A stretch of 64,000 bases of DNA from Breznakia pachnodae (GTDB taxonomy: Bacteria; Bacillota_I; Bacilli_A; Erysipelotrichales; Erysipelotrichaceae), in NCBI RefSeq assembly GCF_030814225.1, contig NZ_JAUSUR010000008.1, forward strand, positions 124,001 to 188,000, written 5' to 3'. A program made the position numbers and the translations under genes. Below are positions 16,313-26,242 of the stretch, one piece after another; the stretch's first letter is position 1, and every line of letters begins with the position of its first letter. Under the pieces are notes generated by a model. That model saw only the letters and a program-made list of their open reading frames with translations, did not search any database and was not told the DNA's origin.

Positions 16313-17671
16313 GTGAATATTATTATCGCTGGTTGTGGTAAAGTAGGTTCTACTTTAGCAGCAACCTTGAATGAAGAAGGTCATGACATCACGTTAATTG
16401 ATCAGCGTGCTGAGATATTAGAACAAGTATGTAATGACATTGATGTAATGGGTGTGGTTGGTAATGCAGGAAGTTATACAATTCAGGAAGAGGCTGGAGT
16501 TGAGAATGCAGATTTGTTTATTGCAGTTACCAATTATGATGAATTGAATCTCTTATGCTGTGTAATGGCTAAGAAAGGTCGTAATCTAAATACAATTGCT
16601 CGTGTTCGTAATCCTATTTATAAGAGAGAAGCAGGATTCATTAAGGATGCGATTGGTTTATCAATGATTATTAATCCAGAGTTTACTGCTGCCATGGAGA
16701 TTGCAAGATTATTACGTTTTCCATCAGCATCAAAAATTGATACGTTTGCGAAAGGAAAAGCAGAACTTCTGCAATATGTAATTAATGCAGATTCACCTTT
16801 GATTAATTTACAGATTGCACATCTGACAAAACAAGTAACAACGGAGTTTTTGATTTGTGCCATTGAACGTGGTGAAGAAGTTATTATTCCTGATGGAAAT
16901 GCAGTTCTACGTGAAAACGATAAGATTTATATTGTTGGTACACCTGAAAATACTACAAAACTTTTCAGAAAAATCGGTGCTCAAAGAAAACCAGTAAAGA
17001 GAACAATGATTGCTGGTGGTAGTACAATCGGATATTATTTATCAAAGCAATTATTGGAAATGGGAATTGAAACAACAATTATTGAAAAAAACAAAGAACG
17101 TTGTGAAGAACTTAGTTCCCTGTTGCCGAAAGCAAATATTGTATTTGCGGATGCAACTGAGCAGGACTTATTGATTGAGGAAGGTTTGGATGATGCAGAT
17201 GCATTTGTTTCTTTAACCAATATGGATGAAGAAAACATTATGTTGTCAATGTATGCACAGAATGTAACCAAAGATATTAAGCTGATTACTAAAGTCAAAC
17301 GTTCAACATTTGACAACATTATTGATTCATTGCCTTTGGGAAGTATAATATCACCAAAGTTAATTACTTCTTATACGATTATTCGTTATGTACGCTCCCT
17401 ACAGAATTCAATGGGAAGTAATGTGGAAACGTTATATCGAATTGTAAACGATAAAGCAGAAGCCTTAGAATTTAAAGTGTGTGATAATTGTAAGGTAATA
17501 AATATACCATTGATTGATTTACCAACAAAAGATAATTTATTAATTTGTTGTATTAATCGAAATGGAAAGATTATCATCCCTCGTGGTAACGATATGTTAC
17601 ACCCTGGTGATACAGTAATTGTAGTTACTAGTAATCGTGGGTTAGACGATATTGAAGATATTTTGAAGTAG
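16313..17671 (+). CDS. trkA: Trk potassium uptake regulatory subunit TrkA
   Basis: A 452-residue cytoplasmic gating protein with two RCK_N/RCK_C repeats. The first NAD-binding Rossmann fold is MNIIIAGCGKVGSTLAATL (1-19) with acidic end LIDQ; the second starts near residue 231 (TMIAGGSTIGYYLSKQL). Both halves end with RCK_C domains. The full-length tandem form is the type that partners with TrkH. The start codon is GTG, placed by GGGAGGAAATATAA. trkH follows after 12 bases, so they form one operon. RCK proteins respond to ATP/ADP or NADH, and in Firmicutes some bind c-di-AMP. Confidence 0.96.
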   Translation: MNIIIAGCGKVGSTLAATLNEEGHDITLIDQRAEILEQVCNDIDVMGVVGNAGSYTIQEEAGVENADLFIAVTNYDELNLLCCVMAKKGRNLNTIARVRNPIYKREAGFIKDAIGLSMIINPEFTAAMEIARLLRFPSASKIDTFAKGKAELLQYVINADSPLINLQIAHLTKQVTTEFLICAIERGEEVIIPDGNAVLRENDKIYIVGTPENTTKLFRKIGAQRKPVKRTMIAGGSTIGYYLSKQLLEMGIETTIIEKNKERCEELSSLLPKANIVFADATEQDLLIEEGLDDADAFVSLTNMDEENIMLSMYAQNVTKDIKLITKVKRSTFDNIIDSLPLGSIISPKLITSYTIIRYVRSLQNSMGSNVETLYRIVNDKAEALEFKVCDNCKVINIPLIDLPTKDNLLICCINRNGKIIIPRGNDMLHPGDTVIVVTSNRGLDDIEDILK

Positions 17672-17683
17672 AGGGATAACAAT

Positions 17684-19129
17684 ATGAATTTTTCAATGAT
17701 TAAGTATATCCTTGGATGGGTATTACGACTGGAAGCTGTCTGTATGGGGCTTCCTTTAATTACTGCTGTTATTTATCAGGAAGAAAGTGGATTTGCTTTT
17801 CTGATTACATTAGCAGTAGCAGGAGTTGTGGGTTTTCTTTGTTCTTACAAAAAGCCAAAGAATCGTACTTTTCGTTTAAGAGATGGGTTTGTAGCGGTTG
17901 CCCTTAGTTGGATATTACTAAGTGTAGTTGGTGCTATGCCCTTTGTAATCAGTGGTGAAATCCCCCACTTCTATGATGCATTATTTGAAATTGTATCAGG
18001 ATTCACAACAACTGGTGCAAGTGTCGTGAAAGATGTTGATGCATTATCGAAATGTATGGTCTTCTGGAGAAGTTTCACGCACTGGATTGGTGGTATGGGA
18101 GTACTTGTATTTGTCCTTGCTATCATTCCTATGGAAAACAATAGTTCTGGAACAACCATGCATTTAATGCGTGCGGAGAGTCCTGGTCCTACTGTTGGTA
18201 AACTAGTTCCAAGAATCAAGCAAACCGCTAAAATTTTATATGGTATTTATATTGCAATGACAATTATTTTAATTGTTTTACTTATTGTTGGTGGAATGCC
18301 AATCTTTGATTCTCTAACAATGGCGTTTGGTACCGCAGGTACTGGGGGATTTGCAATTTCAAATGCAGGTGCTGGAGTCTACGCTCCCCACTTACAAATT
18401 ATTCTGACAATCTTTATGATTTTATTTGGAGTTAACTTCAACCTGTACTATTTATTATTACTAAAAAAGTTTAAAGACTTTCTTCGTTCAGAAGAACTTC
18501 GTGCTTACTTAGCAATTATAACTATAGCGATTATTCTTATTACAATTAATATTATCGGTCAGGTTGGCGATCTTGGAACTGCACTATTACAAAGTTCTTT
18601 CCAAGTTGGATCAATTATAACAACTACTGGTTATGCAACTACTGATTTTAACTTATGGCCACAGTTTTCTAAAATGATTTTATTATTCTTAATGTTTGTT
18701 GGAGCCTGTGCTGGAAGTACTGGTGGTGGATTTAAAGTTTCAAGACTTACAATTTTAGTAAAGAATACAATCAACGAAATTAAATCATTTGTTCACCCTC
18801 GTAGTGTTCGAGTAGTGAAGATGGATGGTAAAAAAGTGGAACGTGAAGTAATTCAGTCCATTAGTTCTTATCTGGTAATCTATTTAATTATTATGGTATT
18901 ATCGGTTCTGTTTATTTCACTTGATGGGTTTGATGCATTAACCAACTTTAGTGCCGTAAGTGCAACATTCAATAATATTGGTCCAGGTTTAGGTGAAGTT
19001 GGTCCAATGAGCAGTTTTGCTGATTATTCTATCATGTCCAAAGGTATCTTAACCTTTGATATGTTGGCAGGAAGACTGGAATTAATCCCAATGCTATTGT
19101 TGTTCTCACCTAGTGTTTGGAAAAAATAA
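17684..19129 (+). CDS. trkH: Trk potassium uptake channel TrkH
   Basis: A 481-residue membrane protein of the TrkH/KtrB superfamily. Repeated M1-P-M2 units are seen, with selectivity-filter-like loops SGFTTTGASVV, FGTAGTGGFAI and SIITTTGYATTD, and a fourth pore segment near ATFNNIGPGLGEVG. The N-terminal extra helices and length distinguish TrkH from KtrB. It is the K+-conducting subunit gated by TrkA, encoded just upstream. It is followed by a bidirectional terminator. Confidence 0.95.
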   Translation: MNFSMIKYILGWVLRLEAVCMGLPLITAVIYQEESGFAFLITLAVAGVVGFLCSYKKPKNRTFRLRDGFVAVALSWILLSVVGAMPFVISGEIPHFYDALFEIVSGFTTTGASVVKDVDALSKCMVFWRSFTHWIGGMGVLVFVLAIIPMENNSSGTTMHLMRAESPGPTVGKLVPRIKQTAKILYGIYIAMTIILIVLLIVGGMPIFDSLTMAFGTAGTGGFAISNAGAGVYAPHLQIILTIFMILFGVNFNLYYLLLLKKFKDFLRSEELRAYLAIITIAIILITINIIGQVGDLGTALLQSSFQVGSIITTTGYATTDFNLWPQFSKMILLFLMFVGACAGSTGGGFKVSRLTILVKNTINEIKSFVHPRSVRVVKMDGKKVEREVIQSISSYLVIYLIIMVLSVLFISLDGFDALTNFSAVSATFNNIGPGLGEVGPMSSFADYSIMSKGILTFDMLAGRLELIPMLLLFSPSVWKK

Positions 19130-19158
19130 AGCCGTGAAAATTTTTCACAGCTTTTTCT
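19127..19158 (+). terminator. bidirectional terminator between trkH and the Nudix gene
   Basis: Hairpin AAAGCCGTGAAAA/TTTTTCACAGCTTT followed by T-rich sequence on the plus strand. The Nudix stop codon (19145-19147) lies inside the hairpin, so it can serve both converging genes. Confidence 0.8.
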
Positions 19159-19684
19159 TTCGGTTAAATTGTAGGTATTTTAATACAGCAACAATCGTTT
19201 TCCCGTCTTTAATTTCATTATTATCAATCATTTCCAAAATGTTATCCATTGGAAGAATAATTGTATCTGCAAACTCTCCAGTATCTAAACACTTTTGTTT
19301 GTAAACACATTTTCTTGCAAGAACCATATGAATAACTTCTGTACTATAGGCAACTGTTGGATATAAATATCCTAGATATTCACAATCATCACTTACATAT
19401 CCGGTTTCTTCTACCAATTCTCTTAATCCACTTTCAATGTAACTTTCCCCTGTCTCCTGTTTACCACCAGCAAGTTCATACAGTATTTCATCAGAGGGAT
19501 AACGATATTGCTTCACTAAGATTACTTGTTCATTTTCATCTAGTGCCAATACGCATACACCACCATTGTTATGAACAACTTCGCGTTTTGAGGTTGAACC
19601 ATCACAAAGTTCAACTTCATCTACATCAACTTGTATGATTTTTCCATCATAAACTACGTTGTGTACTAATGTCTTCTCTTTCAT
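19145..19684 (-). CDS. Nudix hydrolase, ADP-ribose pyrophosphatase type
   Basis: A 179-residue Nudix protein. The Nudix box GxxxxxExxxxxxxREUxEExGU is complete, starting at GGKQETGESY and ending RELVEETGY. The flanking VKQYRYPSDEILYELAGG is the pattern of ADP-ribose/NDP-sugar pyrophosphatases (NudF-like). It probably clears ADP-ribose. The start follows GGAGG at 8 bases and lies inside the end of hemW (38-base overlap), so the two are co-transcribed. The C-terminal codons run into the terminator shared with trkH. Confidence 0.9.
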   Translation of the reverse strand: MKEKTLVHNVVYDGKIIQVDVDEVELCDGSTSKREVVHNNGGVCVLALDENEQVILVKQYRYPSDEILYELAGGKQETGESYIESGLRELVEETGYVSDDCEYLGYLYPTVAYSTEVIHMVLARKCVYKQKCLDTGEFADTIILPMDNILEMIDNNEIKDGKTIVAVLKYLQFNRKKKL

Positions 19685-20780
19685 CCAACTCCTCCATAAA
19701 TAAAACTAATATATCGTGTAGTAATAAAATCCCTTGTTCATTTAAGGTTAAATAAGTATCGATTGATTTTACATAGCCTTTGTCTTGAATTGTAGCTATT
19801 GTGTTTGGAAATAATTCAGTAAAAGATTTCTGAAACAGTGATTCAAAACGTTTTATATCAAAACCTTTTATCAACCTGAAATTCATCATCAGAAACTCAA
19901 CTATCTCATCTTTTAATGTTAATTCCTCTGTTTCTTGTGAGTAAGTGTCTAAAATATAGTCATTTACACTACCAGTGATCGCGTATCGCTGATGAAGTTC
20001 TTTTCCACTTGCGCCAACACCAATACCATAGAAATCTTCGTAATGCCAATAGACTTGGTTGTGAAGTGATTCTCTATTTTCTTTCGCATAGTTGGCAACT
20101 TCATACTGATGAAATCCTCCTGATTCCAGTAATTTTTTTCCTATTTCATACATTTCGGCTTCTATCTGATTCTCAATTGAATCAACACCACGCTGATAGA
20201 AAACACTTCCTGGTTCTATTGTTAGTGAATAAATAGATACATGTTGGATGTAAGGGTCTTGAATCACCTGCTGTAATGTTTCTCTCCATACTTCAATCGT
20301 TTGTTCTTTAAATCCATAGATTAAATCTACAGAGATGTTTTCAATATACTTATGAACTAACTTAATCTTTTCAGGTATTTCTTCAACTGTATGTTTTCGG
20401 TTCATGTACGCAAGTAGCGTATCATCGTAGGATTGCACACCTAATGATATACGATTTATACCGTATCGCTTTAATAGAGCCAGTTTCTCGCTTGTTATAG
20501 ACTCCAAGTTAGACTCAATTGTATATTCTTCAACAGCTCCTGTATAAGGCTCTAATAACTCTAAGAGTTTCTCTAACTGTTCTAATGATAGAGCTGTCGG
20601 TGTCCCTCCACCAATATAAATCGTCTGTAAAGAAAATTTGATATCTTTCTTCAAGATATCCCTCTTAATTGCTTCTAACCATTGATCAACGATTTCCTTT
20701 TGATATACACTTCGTTTAAAATCACAGTAGTGACAGATTGTGTTACAGAAAGGTACGTGTAAATATAATGCTTTTGTCAT
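19647..20780 (-). CDS. hemW: HemW-like radical SAM protein
   Basis: A 377-residue radical SAM protein with CxxxCxxC at residues 12, 16 and 19 (FCNTICHYCDF). It also has YIGGGTPTALS, ISLGVQSYDD and DLIYGFKEQT, typical of the HemN/HemW family. Missing the first-cysteine extension of oxygen-independent coproporphyrinogen oxidase and having the short form, it fits HemW, a heme chaperone; older annotations call it HemN. I use the ATG at 20780 (GAGGT about 12 bases upstream); an in-frame ATG at 20798 is possible. It overlaps the downstream Nudix gene. No heme pathway genes are in the window. Confidence 0.88.
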   Translation of the reverse strand: MTKALYLHVPFCNTICHYCDFKRSVYQKEIVDQWLEAIKRDILKKDIKFSLQTIYIGGGTPTALSLEQLEKLLELLEPYTGAVEEYTIESNLESITSEKLALLKRYGINRISLGVQSYDDTLLAYMNRKHTVEEIPEKIKLVHKYIENISVDLIYGFKEQTIEVWRETLQQVIQDPYIQHVSIYSLTIEPGSVFYQRGVDSIENQIEAEMYEIGKKLLESGGFHQYEVANYAKENRESLHNQVYWHYEDFYGIGVGASGKELHQRYAITGSVNDYILDTYSQETEELTLKDEIVEFLMMNFRLIKGFDIKRFESLFQKSFTELFPNTIATIQDKGYVKSIDTYLTLNEQGILLLHDILVLFMEELDEREDISTQRSL

Positions 20781-20825
20781 AGTAATAGTATACCTCATTT
20801 TATAAATTTGTATACTTATCATTTC

Positions 20826-20857
20826 TAAGAAAAAGAAGAAGTCTTGACAACTTCTCC
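20826..20857 (-). terminator. terminator after the DUF4132 gene
   Basis: Minus-strand stem GAAGT/ACTTC around TGTCAAG followed by TTCTTTTTCTT, 20 bases after the stop. The stem is short, so strength is moderate. Confidence 0.6.
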
Positions 20858-20872
20858 TTAACTACATATTTA

Positions 20873-23800
20873 TTATTTTATTTGATCCAAAATCATTGGA
20901 TCTTTAATTTTCGTATCATTCGCCAACAATACCACTTTACTAACAATTTCCGCAGTTCGTGGATCTTCATCCAAGAACGGTAAGAACAGTTTTCCACGAT
21001 GTTGCGATTGAACCGCAAGAATATTGATACTTCCTTTTGCCTGCATCTGTACCTGTCCACTACCCAAGTGAATGTTATATTCGCCATAATGACCTTTTAC
21101 TTTCGCAAACTTCTCACTGAACGTCACATTATCAATCTTCATAAGACGTAATGTTTCTTCAACTAGTACTCTTCTCATTTCAATTGTTGAATGACTCGCT
21201 TCTGGATCCACTCCACCAACATGAGCAACCGATACTACCAAGTCAACATCTCTCATTGTTTCCGAAAATAGAATTGGATCAATCGTATCAAAACTTACAT
21301 GCTCTCTTGTTTTTCGATCAAAGAATTCTACTGTTTCTAATGTAGGTGCTTCTGTATCTGCAGGTGAGAACCAATCTGCCATTGCATACATTCTTGATAT
21401 TATATTATGTTTGAAATCAACTTTTTGAAGTCCTTCTTCATAATACACATTCCAACCTCTGGTTTTCAATAACGCAACTGTCTTCTGAGGTTGAATCTGA
21501 TGACCAGCATATCTTCTGGATACTGTATTACTTTCTTTCTCGTCTGCATTTACAGTATACAACTCTCTAAATACTTGTTTAAAAGGTTGAACAATTCCCT
21601 CTTCAAAAATATATTTCTGATAATCTGACCACACATTATGTATCATTAAATCATAGGGATGTACTACATACAATAAATCTTTATCATTCAGAATCATATT
21701 CTCTTTCTTATCATTAACAAATTCATTACCTCTGATAAAACCAAACTTATCACCACTAATAAATACCAGTTTTTTCATAATAGCATTAATAACTGGATGA
21801 TGAGTAAAAGCAACTACATCCTCATACACAAATGACGTACGACCTATCATTGCATTTTCAAAACTTTCCCTTGCACGTTTGTATTGGTCTTTTAAAGATT
21901 TTCGTACTTCTGTTAATTCTAAAATATATTTATCTTTCTTTAATTTAGGTGGAACACTCTTTAGTTGTTTTCCATCGCTCATAACAAGAATCGAAGCACT
22001 ACCTTCTTCATCAATTTCTAAAGCAACTTCATATGTACCTATTTGCTTTGTTTCAAAGTATTTACTAATTGTTTCTAACTTCGCACATTCCATTCGCCAA
22101 GAGAAGATATTTGTATCATCATAACCTAAGTTCTGTGCAAGATTGATAAGCGCAATATGACTTGCTTTCTTTTCGCTTTCTCTTCGTTGTGCTCCAAATT
22201 CTTTACTTTGTTTTAAGAACTTATGAATAAACTCATAACGTTTCAACGCTTCACCTTCCAGATTTCTTCCTAAAGGGATTAATCCATACGACAGTAATTT
22301 ATCTTTATTACGTTTGTCCATAATCTCTTTTTCAAGACTTCTTGCTTTTAGTTTATTTTGAACAGCCTCCACAAACAATTGGGCACGACGATGCGAACTT
22401 CCTCCACTAATGTATTTAGCACTCTTAAAGAATAACTCAAAACGTTTCTTCCCTAGCATCTTATAAGTGTTTGTATACCAGTTAATATCAAACGCTCCAT
22501 CTTGGAAATCAACTCTAGAGATTGGCGAGAATGTTGCAACTTCACTTTCGTATTCAACTGATACACTATCATTGGAATGTGCATGGAAGTACCAGACAGC
22601 ACTTTTTATTCCATCCCACCCTAAATAGTTTTCTAAATAATCAGACCATGCTGGTGCATACATAATTGCTTCAATTAATCTTTGATCACTTATTACACCT
22701 TTTACTGACTTATTGAAGTATTCCTGTGTGTCCGTTTCAGCGGGATAACAAGACTTTAACAAAGAAGATAATACTTCTTTCTTCGTATTGGTACTACCAT
22801 AGGTATAACCACGAGTAAAACTTTCTTTACCTAAAGCAACCAACAGATTCACAAAATGATCAATTCCATAATGCACACGTATCGCTTTTGCCATTGCACT
22901 TACATCGGTGGCACTATCTCCACGTTTCATTTCAATTTCAATTACACGATTAACTACATTTGCTGTTACTTCTTCTAGGATTGGATATCGCTTAAAATGT
23001 TCCTTCGCAAATCTTGATTCCTTATTTGAATAATTTCTCATCTTTTGAACTGGATCCACTTTAAAGAATGTTCGATATAACTCATTTACAGGAAGAACCT
23101 TTTCTTCAACCGCTCTTGTAATATCTAGCACATCTAAACCAATATATACATAATCTTGTAAACTAGCTAACTTATAACTTAATGCAACTGACTTTTTAAA
23201 ATTATCTGCATCTTTATGAGTATTCCCTTTAATATTAATAAAGAAATTAATTTCTGCAGCACTCAACAGTTGTAGTTCAGAGGCAGAATATCTAAATTTA
23301 CTCATATCTTTGATGTTTTCAATAAAAATATCCTGGTCTCCATAACGAGCTATAAAGTCCGATAATATATTTGAAGATATTGTAAATATTTCATTATCAA
23401 TTTTTAAGTTTGTATACTTCACAATCATATTTGATGCAAGTTCACGATATGGAATATCTTTATATAATTCATAATACTCATTAAAGTCTTCAGTATTAAA
23501 AATTTCATTGAATAACTTTGTATATTTTTCATAATAAGAAGGATTATACATTCCAGTGTTTGTGTTACCAATACGATTTAAATACCTTACTCTCAATAAC
23601 TCCATTGGTTGAAGATTATGTTCAATAATCAACGCTTCTACTTTATCACTCAATACATAATCTTCAAATGGAGCATCATTATTATTTATCTTTCCTTTAT
23701 CAAAAGGAATTCGCCATTGGTTTCCACTACCAAAAACAACTTGATCACGACTTCCATTATAGTATTGGATATCGTATTCATAATCTTTATGTTCATCAAT

Positions 23801-25807
23801 AAACTTACTAAAAATTGTTAGGATTTCAATCAAGCGTTTTACTGGAACTTTCACAAACTCGTCAATCGTTTTGGTGTCGTCATAAACGAAATCAAAAGTA
23901 GGACGATATTCAGGATCAAACAAGCCATAACCATTTTCTTTGGTATATTCATCTTCTGCATCTTCTTCATTTAATTGGTTAATTAAAATCAACTCTTCTT
24001 GAGTCGGCTTTTCAATTAGAGCAATACTATCCTGAATAAAGGATTCATTACATTCATCTTGTTTACTCATCTTCATTAATAAATCAAGTGCAGCTAAACG
24101 TTTAGTAACTAATTTATCCTTCACAAGTGTACCAATAATCATTTCTTGACGTTTTGTTTCCTGTTCAGCAATTAATTCTATAATTGTCTGTCTGATTCCA
24201 CCTGTCTTCAATCGTAATAATTCACTGATTCTTAAAATTTCTTCATCAGTCAATGCAACATCTTTTAATTCGTTAATCGCAGTTTCCCTAACTGGACCAC
24301 TTTTATCATCAAGGTACGCTAATAGGTCTTGCTTATCCTTCTCATCACTTGCATCTAATATATAACGAATAATATTGATTCTTACATTTGAGTCAGTAGT
24401 ACTAGCCAACTCAATCATTTTATCAACATTATCATTTGTTTTGTTTAAGATACATAAAAACAACATCGAACGCAATAGTTCTTCACGATGCAAAGAAAAC
24501 GCTGTCCAAGGAAATGGTTTCCCTAAAATATGGTATCCATCTTTCGCAATAGTAGTTACTTTTTCTGCATATACATCAAACAATTGTTGTCGTTTGTTCT
24601 GATCATGGATAATTAGATTATCCTCTACAGATTGCTTTACTTCTTGCTTTTTACGATTATATAAATTCGCATTAGAAACAACAACACATCTGGATAGATA
24701 TGCAAAGACATCTAAATCTTCTTCATCAATATAATCAATCACTGCTGTTGTCGTCATTGAAGGTGCACGTAACTGATTAAGGAAATATGCAGCAATCAGT
24801 TTCTGATGCTTATTTCCTTTTAGATATACATTCACTAATTCCAGTGCATCTACTGCTTCATATACACCAGTAGCCCATAAAGATAAATACAATTCCAATG
24901 TGTGGTTTGTATCTAATACTACATTGCGTTTGCTTTCATCATTTAAATATTCATCAATTAATTCAATTACTTTTTTTATTTCACGTTTGTTGTCAGTGTC
25001 ATATCCAAACCCAATCCATGTATTGATTGCTCTCATGCACGATGTAAAACGTGTTAAATCTAAATCTATGATTGTTTTCACTACCTGTTTAAAGTAATCA
25101 ATGGTCCCTGAATCTGCAGCTTCTAATACCATCTGACGAACTCCCTCTTGAAGTTTCGCTGCTGCTAATAGATTCATTACATCATTATATAAATCCGTAT
25201 TTGTACTTTTACTGATTCCCCTTAACATAACATGCGTAAAAGATATTGTGTTTGTTTCACTGTTAATAATATCTTTTAATGTTTGAATAACTTCATTATT
25301 ATCATTATCAATATGTTGAGCAATCATTGCCTCAATAACAAATTGTGATGGTTTGTAGTAGTCATAACGATTGCTTTCAGAATCATTTAAGAAACTCATG
25401 ATATTAAAATCATCATAGTTAAAATAGATCGCCATCGCAAAATCTAGTACGCGTTCTTTTAAATAAATAGGATATTTGGTATGTAATGATCTTCTAAACA
25501 ATCCATTCTGATATGAGTATTCATCCAAACGTAAAAACATTTGTTTGAAAATTGGTTGCATATCTTTATGTAACGCAACTTCATAAACTTGCTGTATGTG
25601 TTGTTTATACACTTCATTCAAACTTAAATTATCAATTTGAATGTGTTCAAAAAAAAGACGTTTACTTGTTTCAAAATCCTGACGTTTATTAATCTTTACA
25701 ATTAACTCAAGTAACTGCTTTGTTTTTTTATCACTTTTTACTGTTAATAACTTCTCACTTAATTCCTGTGTATACTTTATATTCTTCTTTTTCAATTCGC
25801 TGCTCAC
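20873..25807 (-). CDS. giant DUF4132 protein with HEAT-like repeats
   Basis: A 1,644-residue protein, the largest gene here. Residues 1 to about 640 look like an alpha-helical HEAT-type solenoid (repeats clearest at about 465-600, e.g. SGPVRETAINELKDVALTD). A junction with GYGLFDPEYRPTFDF follows, then a second helical region. The DUF4132 block starts near 1283 (KSVPPKLKKDKYILELTEVR, then HHPVINAIMKKLVF), and the C-terminal block has HLGSGQVQM (about 1578-1586) and DPRTAEIVSKVVLLANDT. E. coli YehI (MolR) is the best-known DUF4132 relative; the family's function is not established. It starts at GTG with AGGAGGGACCA, 12 bases after the small upstream partner gene, and has its own terminator. 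No membrane segment or enzyme motif was recognised. Confidence 0.85.
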   Translation of the reverse strand: MSSELKKKNIKYTQELSEKLLTVKSDKKTKQLLELIVKINKRQDFETSKRLFFEHIQIDNLSLNEVYKQHIQQVYEVALHKDMQPIFKQMFLRLDEYSYQNGLFRRSLHTKYPIYLKERVLDFAMAIYFNYDDFNIMSFLNDSESNRYDYYKPSQFVIEAMIAQHIDNDNNEVIQTLKDIINSETNTISFTHVMLRGISKSTNTDLYNDVMNLLAAAKLQEGVRQMVLEAADSGTIDYFKQVVKTIIDLDLTRFTSCMRAINTWIGFGYDTDNKREIKKVIELIDEYLNDESKRNVVLDTNHTLELYLSLWATGVYEAVDALELVNVYLKGNKHQKLIAAYFLNQLRAPSMTTTAVIDYIDEEDLDVFAYLSRCVVVSNANLYNRKKQEVKQSVEDNLIIHDQNKRQQLFDVYAEKVTTIAKDGYHILGKPFPWTAFSLHREELLRSMLFLCILNKTNDNVDKMIELASTTDSNVRINIIRYILDASDEKDKQDLLAYLDDKSGPVRETAINELKDVALTDEEILRISELLRLKTGGIRQTIIELIAEQETKRQEMIIGTLVKDKLVTKRLAALDLLMKMSKQDECNESFIQDSIALIEKPTQEELILINQLNEEDAEDEYTKENGYGLFDPEYRPTFDFVYDDTKTIDEFVKVPVKRLIEILTIFSKFIDEHKDYEYDIQYYNGSRDQVVFGSGNQWRIPFDKGKINNNDAPFEDYVLSDKVEALIIEHNLQPMELLRVRYLNRIGNTNTGMYNPSYYEKYTKLFNEIFNTEDFNEYYELYKDIPYRELASNMIVKYTNLKIDNEIFTISSNILSDFIARYGDQDIFIENIKDMSKFRYSASELQLLSAAEINFFINIKGNTHKDADNFKKSVALSYKLASLQDYVYIGLDVLDITRAVEEKVLPVNELYRTFFKVDPVQKMRNYSNKESRFAKEHFKRYPILEEVTANVVNRVIEIEMKRGDSATDVSAMAKAIRVHYGIDHFVNLLVALGKESFTRGYTYGSTNTKKEVLSSLLKSCYPAETDTQEYFNKSVKGVISDQRLIEAIMYAPAWSDYLENYLGWDGIKSAVWYFHAHSNDSVSVEYESEVATFSPISRVDFQDGAFDINWYTNTYKMLGKKRFELFFKSAKYISGGSSHRRAQLFVEAVQNKLKARSLEKEIMDKRNKDKLLSYGLIPLGRNLEGEALKRYEFIHKFLKQSKEFGAQRRESEKKASHIALINLAQNLGYDDTNIFSWRMECAKLETISKYFETKQIGTYEVALEIDEEGSASILVMSDGKQLKSVPPKLKKDKYILELTEVRKSLKDQYKRARESFENAMIGRTSFVYEDVVAFTHHPVINAIMKKLVFISGDKFGFIRGNEFVNDKKENMILNDKDLLYVVHPYDLMIHNVWSDYQKYIFEEGIVQPFKQVFRELYTVNADEKESNTVSRRYAGHQIQPQKTVALLKTRGWNVYYEEGLQKVDFKHNIISRMYAMADWFSPADTEAPTLETVEFFDRKTREHVSFDTIDPILFSETMRDVDLVVSVAHVGGVDPEASHSTIEMRRVLVEETLRLMKIDNVTFSEKFAKVKGHYGEYNIHLGSGQVQMQAKGSINILAVQSQHRGKLFLPFLDEDPRTAEIVSKVVLLANDTKIKDPMILDQIK

Positions 25808-25819
25808 TGGTCCCTCCTT

Positions 25820-26242
25820 CTACCACATTCTTCCCACTAACATAACCATTTTAATAAACGTTACATTGGCATGTGGTTGCAAACTGTAAACACTGTCATA
25901 TTCAACTTCTTCTTCATCTACGAAAACTCTTATGATTCCATCCTTAAATGCAAGCAATGCATTTTCAATTGCTTCATCTTTGTCTTGTTGATTTTCATTC
26001 TTTCGATCTTGAAATCCAACTTTTCCAGTATGGGCAATATCATCTATTTCTTCTTTACTAAGGTATTGAAATAGTTTTTTATCGGTTTGCATTTCATTAT
26101 ATGCATCTACGTTATCACTTACAATCTGTGATATAAGTTCATTAATATTACTGATTTGATTCACTTCAACTAGTTGTTGATCAATAAACTTTTTACGCTT
26201 ACTGCTAGATTTAACACTTAATACAATTTCAACTTTACTCAA
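25820..26242 (-). CDS. small partner of the DUF4132 protein (unknown)
   Basis: A 140-residue acidic protein. It opens with a strand-like segment SKVEIVLSVKSS, a second strand and a helix NINELISQIVSDNVDAYNEM. A charged helical insertion (about 55-95) follows, and three likely strands end the chain: IIRVFVDEEEV, a turn, and VTFIKMVMLVGRMW. The beta-beta-alpha ... beta-beta order resembles a ubiquitin/MoaD-type beta-grasp fold with an insertion, but this is inference; there is no C-terminal Gly-Gly. The start is TTG, placed by GGAGAAGAAA. It is first in a two-gene operon with the DUF4132 giant 12 bases downstream, so they probably act together. Confidence 0.78.
   Translation of the reverse strand: MSKVEIVLSVKSSSKRKKFIDQQLVEVNQISNINELISQIVSDNVDAYNEMQTDKKLFQYLSKEEIDDIAHTGKVGFQDRKNENQQDKDEAIENALLAFKDGIIRVFVDEEEVEYDSVYSLQPHANVTFIKMVMLVGRMW

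Noticed and set aside
20873-25807. Mobile or defence island around the DUF4132 genes
   Set aside because: No integrase, transposase, repeats or tRNA at the edges; neighbours are housekeeping genes and the base composition looks similar.
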